A stretch of 16,780 nucleotides of DNA, from NCBI GenBank assembly GCA_027576995.1, contig JANBQC010000604.1, forward strand, positions 1 through 16,780, written 5' to 3'. A model generated the notes under the pieces. That model saw only the letters and a list, made by a program, of their open reading frames with translations, was not told where the DNA came from and searched no databases. Both the position numbers and the translations under genes were made by a program. Positions 9,001-16,662 of this stretch are shown one piece after another. The number at the start of each line of letters is the position of its first letter. The first letter of the stretch is position 1. This stretch comes from Dimargaris cristalligena. Lineage: Eukaryota; Kickxellomycota; Dimargaritomycetes; Dimargaritales; Dimargaritaceae.

Positions 9001-10208
9001 ACCTTACCCCTAACTACCTTCAATATATGATGCAGGGAGGGGGCCTTAATTTCAACACCGCCACACCTGCTAGTATAGGTAATCCCACTGATTTGGCCTC
9101 TATGCAGCACATGTTTAACTTGACTAACCTGCAGGCCCTTCAGCAATATCAACAACAGATGGTGAGTGCCGCTGCCGGCCAACTCAGCGGTGGGAATGGC
9201 CTGCCCTCGACATCCTCACCCATGAGCAACAACCATTCCTCAGGTGTGTCGACCGCCTCATTATATTCCCCAATATCAGTATCCTCACTCCTCGGCGGCG
9301 GCGGTGGTGGTCATTTACCTAACATCAGCGCACCAATGGCCAACGATATGGCGCGAAGGACCTCAGCTGCCCAGCAGTACTTGTCCACTGTGCCGCTCGG
9401 TTATAGCGAGCAGGTAGCAGGAGGGGGCTCAACCTCGGTCACGGGTAACCTAGCTAATTCTGCCATGACCCAACTCCATCACAACTCGGCTACCGCTATG
9501 TCTTCCCAGCAGTCGGCGGGCTCGGTTACCCAAAATGGTTCGTCAATCGCCGTATCAATGGCCGGTAATAGCGGAGTTGGTAGTGGTGGTGCTGCCATTG
9601 GTGTCCATCCTAATATGTCGACTCTGACCCAAGCCCAGCTTTACGCTCTAGCCCAACAGCAGCAGTTGCAACAACAACTCCATCGCCATCAGCAACAACA
9701 GCAACAACAGCAACATCAGCAGCAACAGCAACAACTTGCACTTCAAGCACACTTGTCGAACCAGCTGATGCAGCGCCAAAGACATAACGACCTTCAAGCA
9801 GCTTTGGCGGCGGATCATTTGGCCAATAGCGTTAGAAGAGAAAGCGGGGTCGGTATGGGTGGTGTAGGCGGTATGGGCGGTAATAACGGCAGTCCTTCGA
9901 TTAATAACATGTCCGCCGCCAATTCTCAGCAGCAATTCTATCAACAGTACATTGCCCAGCAGCAGCAATTGGCGGCACAGGGGTTACTCATGAACCCGCA
10001 TGCTTTAGCGGCAGCTAACCATCCGCCCAACCTAACTGCTCATCATCAGCAGCAACATCAACAGCATCAACAACATTTGGCACTTCTACAACGAATGCAG
10101 GCGGCCAATACGGCCGCAGGAATGTTTAATGGCTTACCGACAGCGGATCATACCACAGTTGCATCGAACACCACACATAACCTACCACCACCATCCTCTA
10201 CCAGTTAA
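6021..10208 (+). CDS. Zn2Cys6 fungal-specific transcription factor (1395 residues)
   Basis: This is a DNA-binding transcription regulator expected to act in the nucleus. Residues 22-49 contain six cysteines in the exact binuclear zinc-cluster spacing C-X2-C-X6-C-X6-C-X2-C-X6-C (C22, C25, C32, C39, C42, C49) with the basic run RKKKIK between, followed by a basic RGKRSRK linker. A coiled-coil-like segment (INELFQRIQTLEQHLQNMQ) lies near residues 215-234 and could dimerise. The fungal-specific middle homology region (PF04082 type) spans about 400-590, with typical RRVWWLTFITENLTSLAMNRP, and helices resume at about 680-940 after a disordered insertion. The last 400 residues are low-complexity, with Gln-rich blocks (about 1212-1242 and 1350-1375) and Gly/Ser/Asn-rich stretches that resemble activation domains. 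The start at 6021 has A at -1 and -2, G at -3, and directly precedes the zinc cluster. The gene has no intron. The target genes cannot be told from sequence; many relatives control carbon use or secondary metabolism. It is long for the family, mainly through disordered regions. Confidence 0.93.
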   Translation: MSLQDDLLGIGDCTEPKLMRACDVCRKKKIKCAGEKPECSTCRRNQIPCHYSPWVRGKRSRKTIGSADGLGSILEGVSGRAPPMGGGGPDVNTMTNTFSFQPAPSGHHHLQSPPGMVSTPSTGPGGLPTMVNMSGPATISGFGTLDFSASALDSPNPLPNVNAAAMAAGIPTGLSSSHLPNGSNGDGSGGGSPLSMESLQSLGLGLVGLDDSSKNINELFQRIQTLEQHLQNMQMQQNPALQMANGGNMAGTLSASRLAELVTSSSSSSSPPNVAEYPSMGLLGLNTVPSATAHGGSLSMAPAPAAAVGTSSTLGRQHSTSSSTSTMPFSTGLQPPPLTPQTPGFNSTQTTGHSNKRSYNGSSDSPSQDSSHHAHDSGGHANKLRIVAAPPVGLGNDTDRYFEPSVVNSLVELFFKTKHPFLSVFTYTDFMKRWRQNLISDIFLNTILAITCRHSTLSLVIRDPPYSSGEVYFEKAKGLAVNAMSHTSLDHIQAFILLGLYEIGRGKETAWMYIGIATRMAQRMGLNRIDADPHRSYSAREWQQRETKRRVWWLTFITENLTSLAMNRPPSLHPDDCKVNHPSSEEVIRDFISVGDDGDGVATYSSGNNGNGSIQEMSPTGQSLSDITSPVPPSLNKHMSSAGHNGNGDSEMTDSNMGLHQRALINARRAQQPPRPAMNLTGYDVDLILIISKISVFRSRVAISAHKWLLGAPNLTQELVDWFSKLPPHLQIPPGQRWSESHVRSNPASCSYLINLHSLYYTAVIITNRTDSHFLSQVHLDPRTLLNAQELCWKSAEAIVQLMELSEHLSIQYYNSFFGMCLINAGFVLIDNIGGVLLVPDRSPSGHGANNNPRGPDRTRVATAADYLIQVFHILQDIGKYWAQNYVCARHFRQTLRDQFPALPDTEDWATFLTALKPTVLAAFDNQFPGLAQTRSESSTIPTARNGSAPGSTDLGQPTANGMGLSISHPLPSESAQQQQSLMSQSNLLDMAQDLTPNYLQYMMQGGGLNFNTATPASIGNPTDLASMQHMFNLTNLQALQQYQQQMVSAAAGQLSGGNGLPSTSSPMSNNHSSGVSTASLYSPISVSSLLGGGGGGHLPNISAPMANDMARRTSAAQQYLSTVPLGYSEQVAGGGSTSVTGNLANSAMTQLHHNSATAMSSQQSAGSVTQNGSSIAVSMAGNSGVGSGGAAIGVHPNMSTLTQAQLYALAQQQQLQQQLHRHQQQQQQQQHQQQQQQLALQAHLSNQLMQRQRHNDLQAALAADHLANSVRRESGVGMGGVGGMGGNNGSPSINNMSAANSQQQFYQQYIAQQQQLAAQGLLMNPHALAAANHPPNLTAHHQQQHQQHQQHLALLQRMQAANTAAGMFNGLPTADHTTVASNTTHNLPPPSSTS
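9653..9745 (+). repeat. Poly-glutamine-encoding CAG/CAA repeat
   Basis: Mixed CAA and CAG codons, broken by CAT and CTC/TTG, encode a run of Gln with scattered His and Leu at about residues 1212-1242 of the transcription factor. The mixed codons imply an old, fairly stable repeat rather than a fresh expansion. The antisense of this block gives a spurious poly-Leu frame. Confidence 0.85.
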
Positions 10209-10214
10209 ATTGCG

Positions 10215-10220
10215 AATAAA
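10215..10220 (+). terminator. AATAAA polyadenylation-like signal
   Basis: AATAAA lies 7 bases after the stop codon of the transcription factor; a second copy is at 10451-10456. The second copy gives a more usual 3' UTR length. Either could direct polyadenylation. Confidence 0.35.
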
Positions 10221-10951
10221 TCGGTATATGGAGGCGAGATGAATATATTTACTATCGTATTCTCGTTCTGACGCCATATAGACCAAAAGCAGCCGCTCAT
10301 TGGGATGTTTGGGATTATGGTGGGGTAGAAAAGAAGTGCATTTGTTATTTTGGAGAGAATTGGGTTTTTACGACTTGTTTGAACTAGATTATTGTTTTGC
10401 TATCCCAGGCAGCAGTCTAAATTGTAGATTGCTCTCTGATATGGCTATCTAATAAACTATGATGGACGTGGTTAGTATAACAATGTGTAAATACATTGAA
10501 TGTTATTGTATTCCTTAGAAGGGTTATTATGTTGCCGGATATTATTGTGCATTACTGATCAATCGTAGGGAATATAACAACTTGCATGCCTTGTCAATGC
10601 AAGCGAATACCTCTGGTGTTTCGGTATTCCAAATGACGACATTTCAGGTACCAACCATCCAAATACCGGGGAATAAGAGATAGGACGCTCTTGATTCACA
10701 CATTCTTCCATCGAGATGTTAGATCTAAAGGGACAATTAAGCCTATATAATCTTAAGATCGGAAAGGGGCGAGTGAGTATGGCCAATAGGTTCAATGGAA
10801 GAAGCAATCGTATTTTTCATCATCAAAAGCAAGTGCCCCTTACTAATGGCCCCGCCGCCGGTTCTTACCCCTCATATCATCCTCACGGCGTATAGTATAA
10901 TATACAATAGGGCGGTTCCAAATAAGCGGATTACCTAAAAGCCTAATCGAC

Positions 10952-10959
10952 TGACGTCA
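10952..10959. promoter_or_regulatory. ATF/CREB (CRE) octamer
   Basis: TGACGTCA is the full palindromic CRE consensus bound by fungal bZIP factors. A one-mismatch copy, GGACGTCA, is at 11210-11217. Both sit upstream of the Rtg2-like gene, about 1.25 kb and 1.0 kb from ATG 12201. Function is inferred from the motif only. Confidence 0.3.
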
Positions 10960-11862
10960 AATGCCATCAAACCCCGGAATTCTTAAGGGGTCGGGAGATG
11001 AATGAACGAGTTTATGCTGGACCTCGGGTGATAATCCCAGCAAGCTATACATACCAATTAATTAAGCCGTAATAGGATTCTTATATATATAGATATAGAT
11101 TGGTTTCGTAACCTCTATCGGGCTGCCTCTACATGTATACGAGCGATGGATATTATAGCATAGTCGCATTCCTCCTCCTCATCTGACCCATTTTTATGCA
11201 CGGTATGGTGGACGTCATAGAATAGCGCGGGGGGGGGGCTTCTTGCTCACTTATTCCCTCTCCGCAACAGCTTCGCGGTGGGCTGTGTGTAAATCGGCTG
11301 ATTCCAATCGGTACTTAAAAAAGAAGGGGTAGCCGGGTAGGTGTAGTTTAAGGGGGTAAAGGGGAGTAGCGGTGGCCCCGTAAAATGCTCTCCCCCTACT
11401 TCTACAACGACGTTCTACGGGCCGTGGGTGGTGGTTGTAGGAGGCCGTTGACTGGTTGGTTAGCCGGCAGTGCGGTAAGGAGGCTGCAGGTTGAGTTGAT
11501 CCGCCTGACGGGGTTATTTTGCGGCAACCCGCTTTCATTTCCTTGTAACAAGGCCTCTTTAGACGGAATACGGGTTACTCTTATACACACACCTATAAAT
11601 ATAGTTATTTATTGATTCGTTTGTATATCTTTATATATATCCCACCAGGTTTTGTTTGAGGTTGAACAATAGCATCGCCGACTATCCTTTTCACACCCCA
11701 ACTCTCTCACCCTTACAATACCCACGAGTATACTATACAGATCATTACTGCGCTTAGTATTTACACCAACCCAGTCCACTGACCCTAGTGAACATGTCTG
11801 CCTGGTAAAAGGTGGCGGTTAATTACCAAAATAGGCCACGTTGGTTATGCTTTGCACCTATA

Positions 11863-11908
11863 GTAAGTATCCCTTTTCTATTTCTAATAGTGGTTTATTA
11901 CTTGCCAG
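11863..11908 (+). other. Candidate 5'-UTR intron of the Rtg2-like gene
   Basis: The donor is GTAAGTAT, a TTTCTAAT branch-site-like sequence follows, and the acceptor is TTGCCAG ending at 11908, all within 46 bases. No ATG frame upstream joins to the Rtg2-like frame (a TAG at 11937-11939 closes it), so if spliced it lies in the untranslated leader. The length is near the lower limit for fungal introns. Confidence 0.35.
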
Positions 11909-12200
11909 AGTGTGTGGGGGTGTCCCAAAGATACTGTAGTTCGTTTATATGGGGCCACTTACCCACCTCTTGCTGAGGTCCCTTGTATTATTAGTTGGAC
12001 CTTGCTCGTTTCCCCTTTTTTCCTCGGACTTCTTCGTCACCCCAGCTTCTGCTTCGGTTTCGCCCTTTTCTACTACCCATTCCCCGACGGTCGCCCCTTT
12101 GGGCTTCTTTCCTTCCTCGTTGTATTGTACACCACCGCCGCCGGCATTCCTTCAACCAGCAGCCGCCTCTACCATCCCACAGCTAGGTTCGTCCACAACT

Positions 12201-14525
12201 ATGGATTCCGACCCTACTGCTGCTACTATGGTCGCCTGCCCCGTCACATTGGTACGACCTCCGTTTGCCATTGTGGATATGGGTTCCAACGGTATCCGTC
12301 TCGGTATTTATGGTTTCCACCAGGCCTCCGGCAACCATGGCGGTGGCCCCTCCCACCTCACCCGCGAGGAGGGGGCCTTGACCTCACTGCGGCACTTCCC
12401 CGTCCTCTATCGGCAACGGGCCCCCATTTCCCTCAGCGCCGAACTGGTGCCCGACCCGGCCGACCCGTCTAAGCGGTTCATCCCTGAAGCGGTTATCCAG
12501 CAGGTGGTCGATACGTTCACTTATTTCCAGGCCATTTGCACGCAATTCCGCGTCCAGGCCATTAGCATTGTCGCCACGGAGGCAACCCGGGTAGCCACCA
12601 ATCGATTGGAATTGATCAATCGTATCCGAGAGGCCACGCGGTCCCACGGTGGTAGTGGTAGTGGTGGTGGTGGGGAACCAGCTACCTTTTCACCAGTGTC
12701 GTCTGGCTTGGCGTCGTCGTTCGCGTCAACAACCGTGGCTGCAGTGGAGCCGAGTCCAGTGGGTTTTCAGTACGCCTGGGATCCCGCGGGTTGGCTGATT
12801 CAGACCATCGCCTCCGAACAGGAAAGTTATTTTACTTCACTGGGGATTCAGTCGGGCTTCACGGAACTCGATGGTTTTACGATGGATTTGGGTGGCGGTA
12901 GTCTCGAACTAGCGGCTAATCAATACGAAGCGGCCTACAGTAATGATCAGGAAGCGATCATCGATCCGATCGATTCGTTTCTGTCTCATCCGTTACCTGA
13001 ACCTGCCACGCCATCCAACGACAATTATACTGATGATGGCCAGGTACCTGTGGATCAGTTTTATTCCTTCCCCTACGGTGCCGCCGTACTGACCCAGCGC
13101 CTCGATGCTAATCCCGAAAAGAAGGTCCATCAGAAACTGGCTTCGGAAATTCTGACCGCTATCCAATCGAAGGCCGATCCCGTTGCGGCCGCCGCCGTGA
13201 CGGCCGCCTCGACTCGTCGGCATAAGCATCGCCGCCCGCGCCACCGCCAAAATGCCACCCTGGGCCGCAACCTGTATCTCTCCGGCGGCGGGTTCCGGGC
13301 CCTAGCCTACATTGCCATTCACACGCGCAATGAACCCATCCCCATCGTGCACGGGTACAGTTTGAGTCGACCCGATTTCCTGGAGCTGGTCCGACGGATC
13401 GAAGAGGACAAGGAATTTAAATTTAAGAAGCTGAAACAAATCCCCGGCATCAGTAAACGGCGGGCGAAGATGATCCCAGCGGTGTGTTTCTTGGTACGTA
13501 GTTTGGAGCCGTGGCTGTCGAGCGCGGTGGATCGGGTGTATTTTTCGGAATCGGGGGTTCAGCAGGGCGTACTGGCCACTCTCTTATCCGCAATTCCTCG
13601 CCCGGGGGCGGATATTGGCATGTTGGCCTCCTCTAGCAGTAATAGTAACCCGGCGAATAAAGAGGAGGAGGAGGGTCTGTACCTACAACGCCAGACTCGG
13701 GCTCTAGGCTTGGCCCCGAAACCAACTTGGTGGTCGTGGGATCAGGACCCACTGGTAGAGGCCATTCGAGCAATCCGCACTGCCCGCCTTTCCACTTCTA
13801 CGACGGCGACCGACCCGCCCCAAGCGTGGATAGCCGCCCTTCGCCGGTGGATCCAACTCATTGACTACCACTACCACTTACTCAGCGCTTCCGCCACCAC
13901 CCCGGCCCAATCACAATCCCACCCACTCACCTCGACATCCCGCGCACTCTGGGCCGCCCTGACCACCGCTAATTTGGTCACCTCTGGCGATGCCAACCTC
14001 GACAGTGCCGCTGGCCTGGCCCTATTCGCCGGTGGCCAGGGCAGTCGTACCGTCACAGCGTCGGCCTACCCGGTGTTGGCCTCGGGCTCAGTGTCGTTAA
14101 CCCCGGCAGAACGCGCCTGTGTGGCCCTTGTGCTGTACAATCGGTACGGAGGGGATCCCCTACCGGCCGATCATATCCAGGCCTTGGGCGATTTGGTGGG
14201 GGAGGCGGATACGGCTCGCTGTGTGGCTTTGGGCCGGATATTGCAGGTCGCCTTCACGGTGGCCCCGGTCGATTGGTCTATCGTGGCCAGTGGACAGGTG
14301 ACCCTATGGGTCCGGCCCCCGGCTTCGCCCTTCAATGACCGTGATAGTGCCAAGGACGTGTCACTCACCGCGGCATCCATGGATGCGGGAGTGGTGACCC
14401 TTGGATTGGACTCGCTTCATCAGGATGGTTCCATGAATTATTTGGTTCGCAACACGCTGGTTCAAAAAGTTGTCGATAAAATGAATGATGCGATTGCCGA
14501 ACTTAAGCCCCGCCATAACTATTAA
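12201..14525 (+). CDS. RTG2: Rtg2-like retrograde-signalling protein, Ppx/GppA phosphatase family
   Basis: The protein has the actin-like ASKHA fold signatures of the exopolyphosphatase/ppGpp-phosphatase family. In numbering from ATG 12201 (774 residues) these are: IVDMGSNGIRLGIY near 24-37 (phosphate loop 1), SIVATEATR near 122-130, a SEQESYF segment with the family's acidic residues near 205, DLGGGSLEL at 229-237 (phosphate loop 2), SFPYGAAVL at 289, LSGGGFRALAYI near 360 and a VYFSESGVQQGVLATLL block near 445. A long helical C-terminal domain follows. Yeast Rtg2 (588 residues) is a cytoplasmic sensor of mitochondrial dysfunction that binds Mks1 and frees Rtg1/Rtg3; this role is inferred from family. 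It is longer than yeast Rtg2 because of Gly/Ser-rich, acidic and basic (RRHKHRRPRHR at 339-349) insertions. ATG 12201 has A at -3 and G at +4. The frame extends to an earlier ATG at 11949, which has T at -3 and would add 84 hydrophobic, Ser/Pro-rich residues encoded by CT-rich DNA; I favour 12201. Confidence 0.88.
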   Translation: MDSDPTAATMVACPVTLVRPPFAIVDMGSNGIRLGIYGFHQASGNHGGGPSHLTREEGALTSLRHFPVLYRQRAPISLSAELVPDPADPSKRFIPEAVIQQVVDTFTYFQAICTQFRVQAISIVATEATRVATNRLELINRIREATRSHGGSGSGGGGEPATFSPVSSGLASSFASTTVAAVEPSPVGFQYAWDPAGWLIQTIASEQESYFTSLGIQSGFTELDGFTMDLGGGSLELAANQYEAAYSNDQEAIIDPIDSFLSHPLPEPATPSNDNYTDDGQVPVDQFYSFPYGAAVLTQRLDANPEKKVHQKLASEILTAIQSKADPVAAAAVTAASTRRHKHRRPRHRQNATLGRNLYLSGGGFRALAYIAIHTRNEPIPIVHGYSLSRPDFLELVRRIEEDKEFKFKKLKQIPGISKRRAKMIPAVCFLVRSLEPWLSSAVDRVYFSESGVQQGVLATLLSAIPRPGADIGMLASSSSNSNPANKEEEEGLYLQRQTRALGLAPKPTWWSWDQDPLVEAIRAIRTARLSTSTTATDPPQAWIAALRRWIQLIDYHYHLLSASATTPAQSQSHPLTSTSRALWAALTTANLVTSGDANLDSAAGLALFAGGQGSRTVTASAYPVLASGSVSLTPAERACVALVLYNRYGGDPLPADHIQALGDLVGEADTARCVALGRILQVAFTVAPVDWSIVASGQVTLWVRPPASPFNDRDSAKDVSLTAASMDAGVVTLGLDSLHQDGSMNYLVRNTLVQKVVDKMNDAIAELKPRHNY

Positions 14526-15699
14526 TTGGGTTCCCGCAATACCTGGGCTCTGGACCCCCATGGATGGGGCTTGGTTTATAAATATCTGATGGCCTTTATA
14601 GCTGTCTTTAGGACAGGGTTCTTTTTTTTTTGTCCACACAGTCAGATATTTTCTAGGTATATATACATTATCCGCCGCAAGTTGGTGCTATATTCACTTA
14701 AACTGCGGTGCATTATATCGAAATATTGAGTTTATAATGTTGTATCGAGTTGTCCTAGGGCTATATTCTTCATTAACCCGCCTTTGCCTATATATTTCCA
14801 AAATATATCATAGATTTATCCACATTTTTTAAAAAAATCCACGAATAGAGTCTAGTATTGTGCTAGTGTGATGCTCAGCTCCTTGGAGAGGGGGGTCGAT
14901 TTAGAATACTATAACACAATGATTAATACACCCGATGCCCTGCGTCTATGGGTGCATGTAAAAGATTACAATAGCTAATAATAAGTATAATAATAAGACG
15001 TTGGTACGAAGAGTAGGTGAACCGGGAACTCCTCCACCTCCATTGATAATTCGCTATAATAAGCTGAATCCTGCTAGTTACTCCCTTTCATGTACTGGCG
15101 AGGGGCACAGTGTAATCTAATTTACAGACATATTATCTCTTGCTTTGGCCTTGGTCCGACTTAATGTTTTTGTTTTTTAACCATCAAGAGTGAGTGGAGG
15201 GGGTAGATGGGTGGAGTTTATATCCCAACATGTACACAATATAGGAGAAAATCAATATAGCCGTATAGAACAAAATCCGCTTGAAGCAACCCCTTCTATG
15301 TAAAAGACGTAATTTGTAAACATAATCGCATATAAATTACTTTCCAAACCTTATACAGTTGAGACGAGTACCATTATATAAAACCCCAGGTCACAGCAAT
15401 ATCGTGATGGGCTAACTCAAATCGTTACTTGCCATCTATTCTTTAGTATTATTATTTATTAATTAATTAACTGTTGATTGAACTTATTTTTTCATTACCT
15501 TAGAGGTATGGGTTAGTGGGGCTGAGAATGCAACGTACTCAAGAACATCCCATTTTCATCACAAATACCCGTACCTGAAACAAATGGGGGACATAACTCG
15601 CCAGGATGGCCCTTATATCATTGTGTATAGCTTTTTATATAAATATATATATATTTAACTACTAAACCTGTGGATCCATCGGATATACCAGGGTAGTTT
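14526..15699. other. AT-rich intergenic region
   Basis: No gene was seen. It begins with the 3' UTR of the Rtg2-like gene, in which a 5-bp hairpin CTGTC/GACAG (14602-14616) precedes a run of 10 T (14622-14631). The rest is AT-rich with TA-rich and TTAATTAATTAA-like tracts (near 15455-15470). Its right part would be the 3' flank of the minus-strand gene ending at 15700. Confidence 0.6.
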
Positions 15700-16041
15700 C
15701 TATAAAGAGGTCACTGATGAACTATGACTAGTTCGGCGTGTATTGGATTTTGAAGACCTGCTGGCATTAGTTCTTTTGAGTGTGACCAAGAGTTTCTTAG
15801 TGCTGAACTGATCAATTTTTTTGAACGTGTTGTCTTCGCCAACACCTATATCTATTTGGGCAGGGGGTGTATTAATTGGCGCATTGGTTTCCACCCTGGA
15901 GGTTGGGGTACGACGTACGAGGTAGGTGGCGGACTCGTCGGACTAGCGGTGGTCTAAACCATGGGGTAGCGGGTGCGCAAGAACCAGAGTCACCGTCACA
16001 GACGTGACGAGAACGAGCGTGCCGGGGCAGACGAAACGCAT
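15700..16041 (-). pseudogene. Small secreted-protein gene with in-frame TAG (decayed or with a missed intron)
   Basis: On the minus strand ATG 16041-16039 opens a frame with an excellent signal peptide, MRFVCPGTLVLVTSVTV-TLVLA, with probable cleavage before HPLPHG. After 32 codons comes TAG at 15945-15943, and the same frame then runs on for 80 codons (from SDESATYLVRR) to a second TAG at 15702-15700. The downstream part is basic and rich in Ser/Thr/Lys. A pyrimidine-rich leader (about 16045-16250) and a TATAAATA box at 16281-16274 precede the ATG, as for a real fungal gene. Two readings are possible: a nonsense mutation (for example of a CAG codon), or an intron with a weak GTTTAG donor at 15959 and an AAATAG acceptor at 15852, which removes the TAG in frame and leaves about 77 residues. 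No family is recognised. Confidence 0.4.
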
Positions 16042-16662
16042 GGTGAATAACGGCGGAGTAAATAGGGGTAATGGGAGAAGAGGGGGGCGACAATAGACTT
16101 AGGGTGGGCGAGACTGACGATGTAGCGGGGGGAAGGACTAAGTAGTGAAGTAGTGTAGACAACGGTGCTCACAAGGAGGAAAGATATGGGAATGGCTATG
16201 GGGATGGGGGCGAGGGTAAGAGTAAGGGTGAGTATGATATTGAAATTGAGAAACTGAAGGCGAAAGTTACCAATATTTATACTATTAATGAGTTCTGGGG
16301 AATGTCTGCCGGTAATTAGTAAATACGACCCCCCCGCTCTCTCTGTCTCTCACTTTATCCCCTTTCAAACTAGCTCAATATTTTTCATATGGTTCCATAA
16401 CCTACAACTCACCCCATCCACTTTTCTCCATGAGGCCGAATAGTTGGCATAGTTATAGTAGTTGGATATATTTCGAGCTGGCATTGATGTACATAGTCAA
16501 TGATTGGGTCACTTTCGTTTTCCCTATGATACTACCAACCCTTACTCTTTATCCCACTCATTGATAAAAAATACGTTTTTTAAACATATTATGTTAATAG
16601 AGGGGAAAGAAAAAAAATCCGTAAAAATATTACTTTCCCCAAAGCAGAAAGGAAAAATTTTC
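16042..16662. other. Putative divergent promoter region
   Basis: It lies between two minus/plus candidate secreted-protein starts. The left part is pyrimidine-rich on the minus strand, the TATAAATA element on the minus strand is at 16281-16274, and the plus strand is CT-rich at 16328-16375. A plus-strand ATG frame at 16430-16564 encodes 44 hydrophobic residues of no known kind and is not called. Confidence 0.4.
16274..16281 (-). promoter_or_regulatory. TATA box upstream of the small secreted-protein gene
   Basis: TATAAATA on the minus strand lies about 233 bases upstream of the ATG at 16041 and directly before the pyrimidine-rich leader, which is the usual order for a fungal promoter. The inference is from motif and position only. 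Confidence 0.35.

Larger units (their letters stand above)
10209..11948. other. Intergenic region between transcription factor and Rtg2-like gene
   Basis: The first 250 bases are the probable 3' UTR of the transcription factor, with AATAAA at 10215-10220 and again at 10451-10456. A perfect 7-bp inverted repeat (CTTGCAT/ATGCAAG) lies at 10581-10603, a perfect ATF/CREB octamer at 10952-10959, a run of 10 G at 11229-11238, and a GC-rich block at about 11250-11560. The AT-rich stretch 11585-11640 contains TATAAATA at 11594-11601 and may be the core promoter of the next gene. ATG frames at 11385-11615 (76 codons) and short minus-strand frames opening with TTG or GTG show no recognisable protein. 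Confidence 0.55.

Noticed and set aside
9648..9968. Minus-strand Leu-rich open frame
   Set aside because: It is the antisense of the CAG/CAA poly-Gln repeat of the transcription factor.
10581..10603. Perfect 7-bp inverted repeat CTTGCAT/ATGCAAG
   Set aside because: It is a single short palindrome with a 9-base loop in intergenic DNA, with no flanking duplication or element. It is expected by chance at this scale.
10559..10807. Minus-strand 82-codon open frame
   Set aside because: It starts with TTG and shows no family features.
11402..11590. Minus-strand open frame in the GC-rich island
   Set aside because: It starts with GTG and overlaps a true-ATG frame on the other strand. Neither shows a family.
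11912..12472. Plus-strand 186-codon frame overlapping the Rtg2-like start
   Set aside because: It overlaps the real Rtg2 frame, which carries the phosphate-binding motifs. This one is a shadow.
15872..16162. Minus-strand 96-codon frame overlapping the small secreted gene
   Set aside because: It starts with TTG and is in another frame. The signal-peptide frame from ATG 16041 is better supported.
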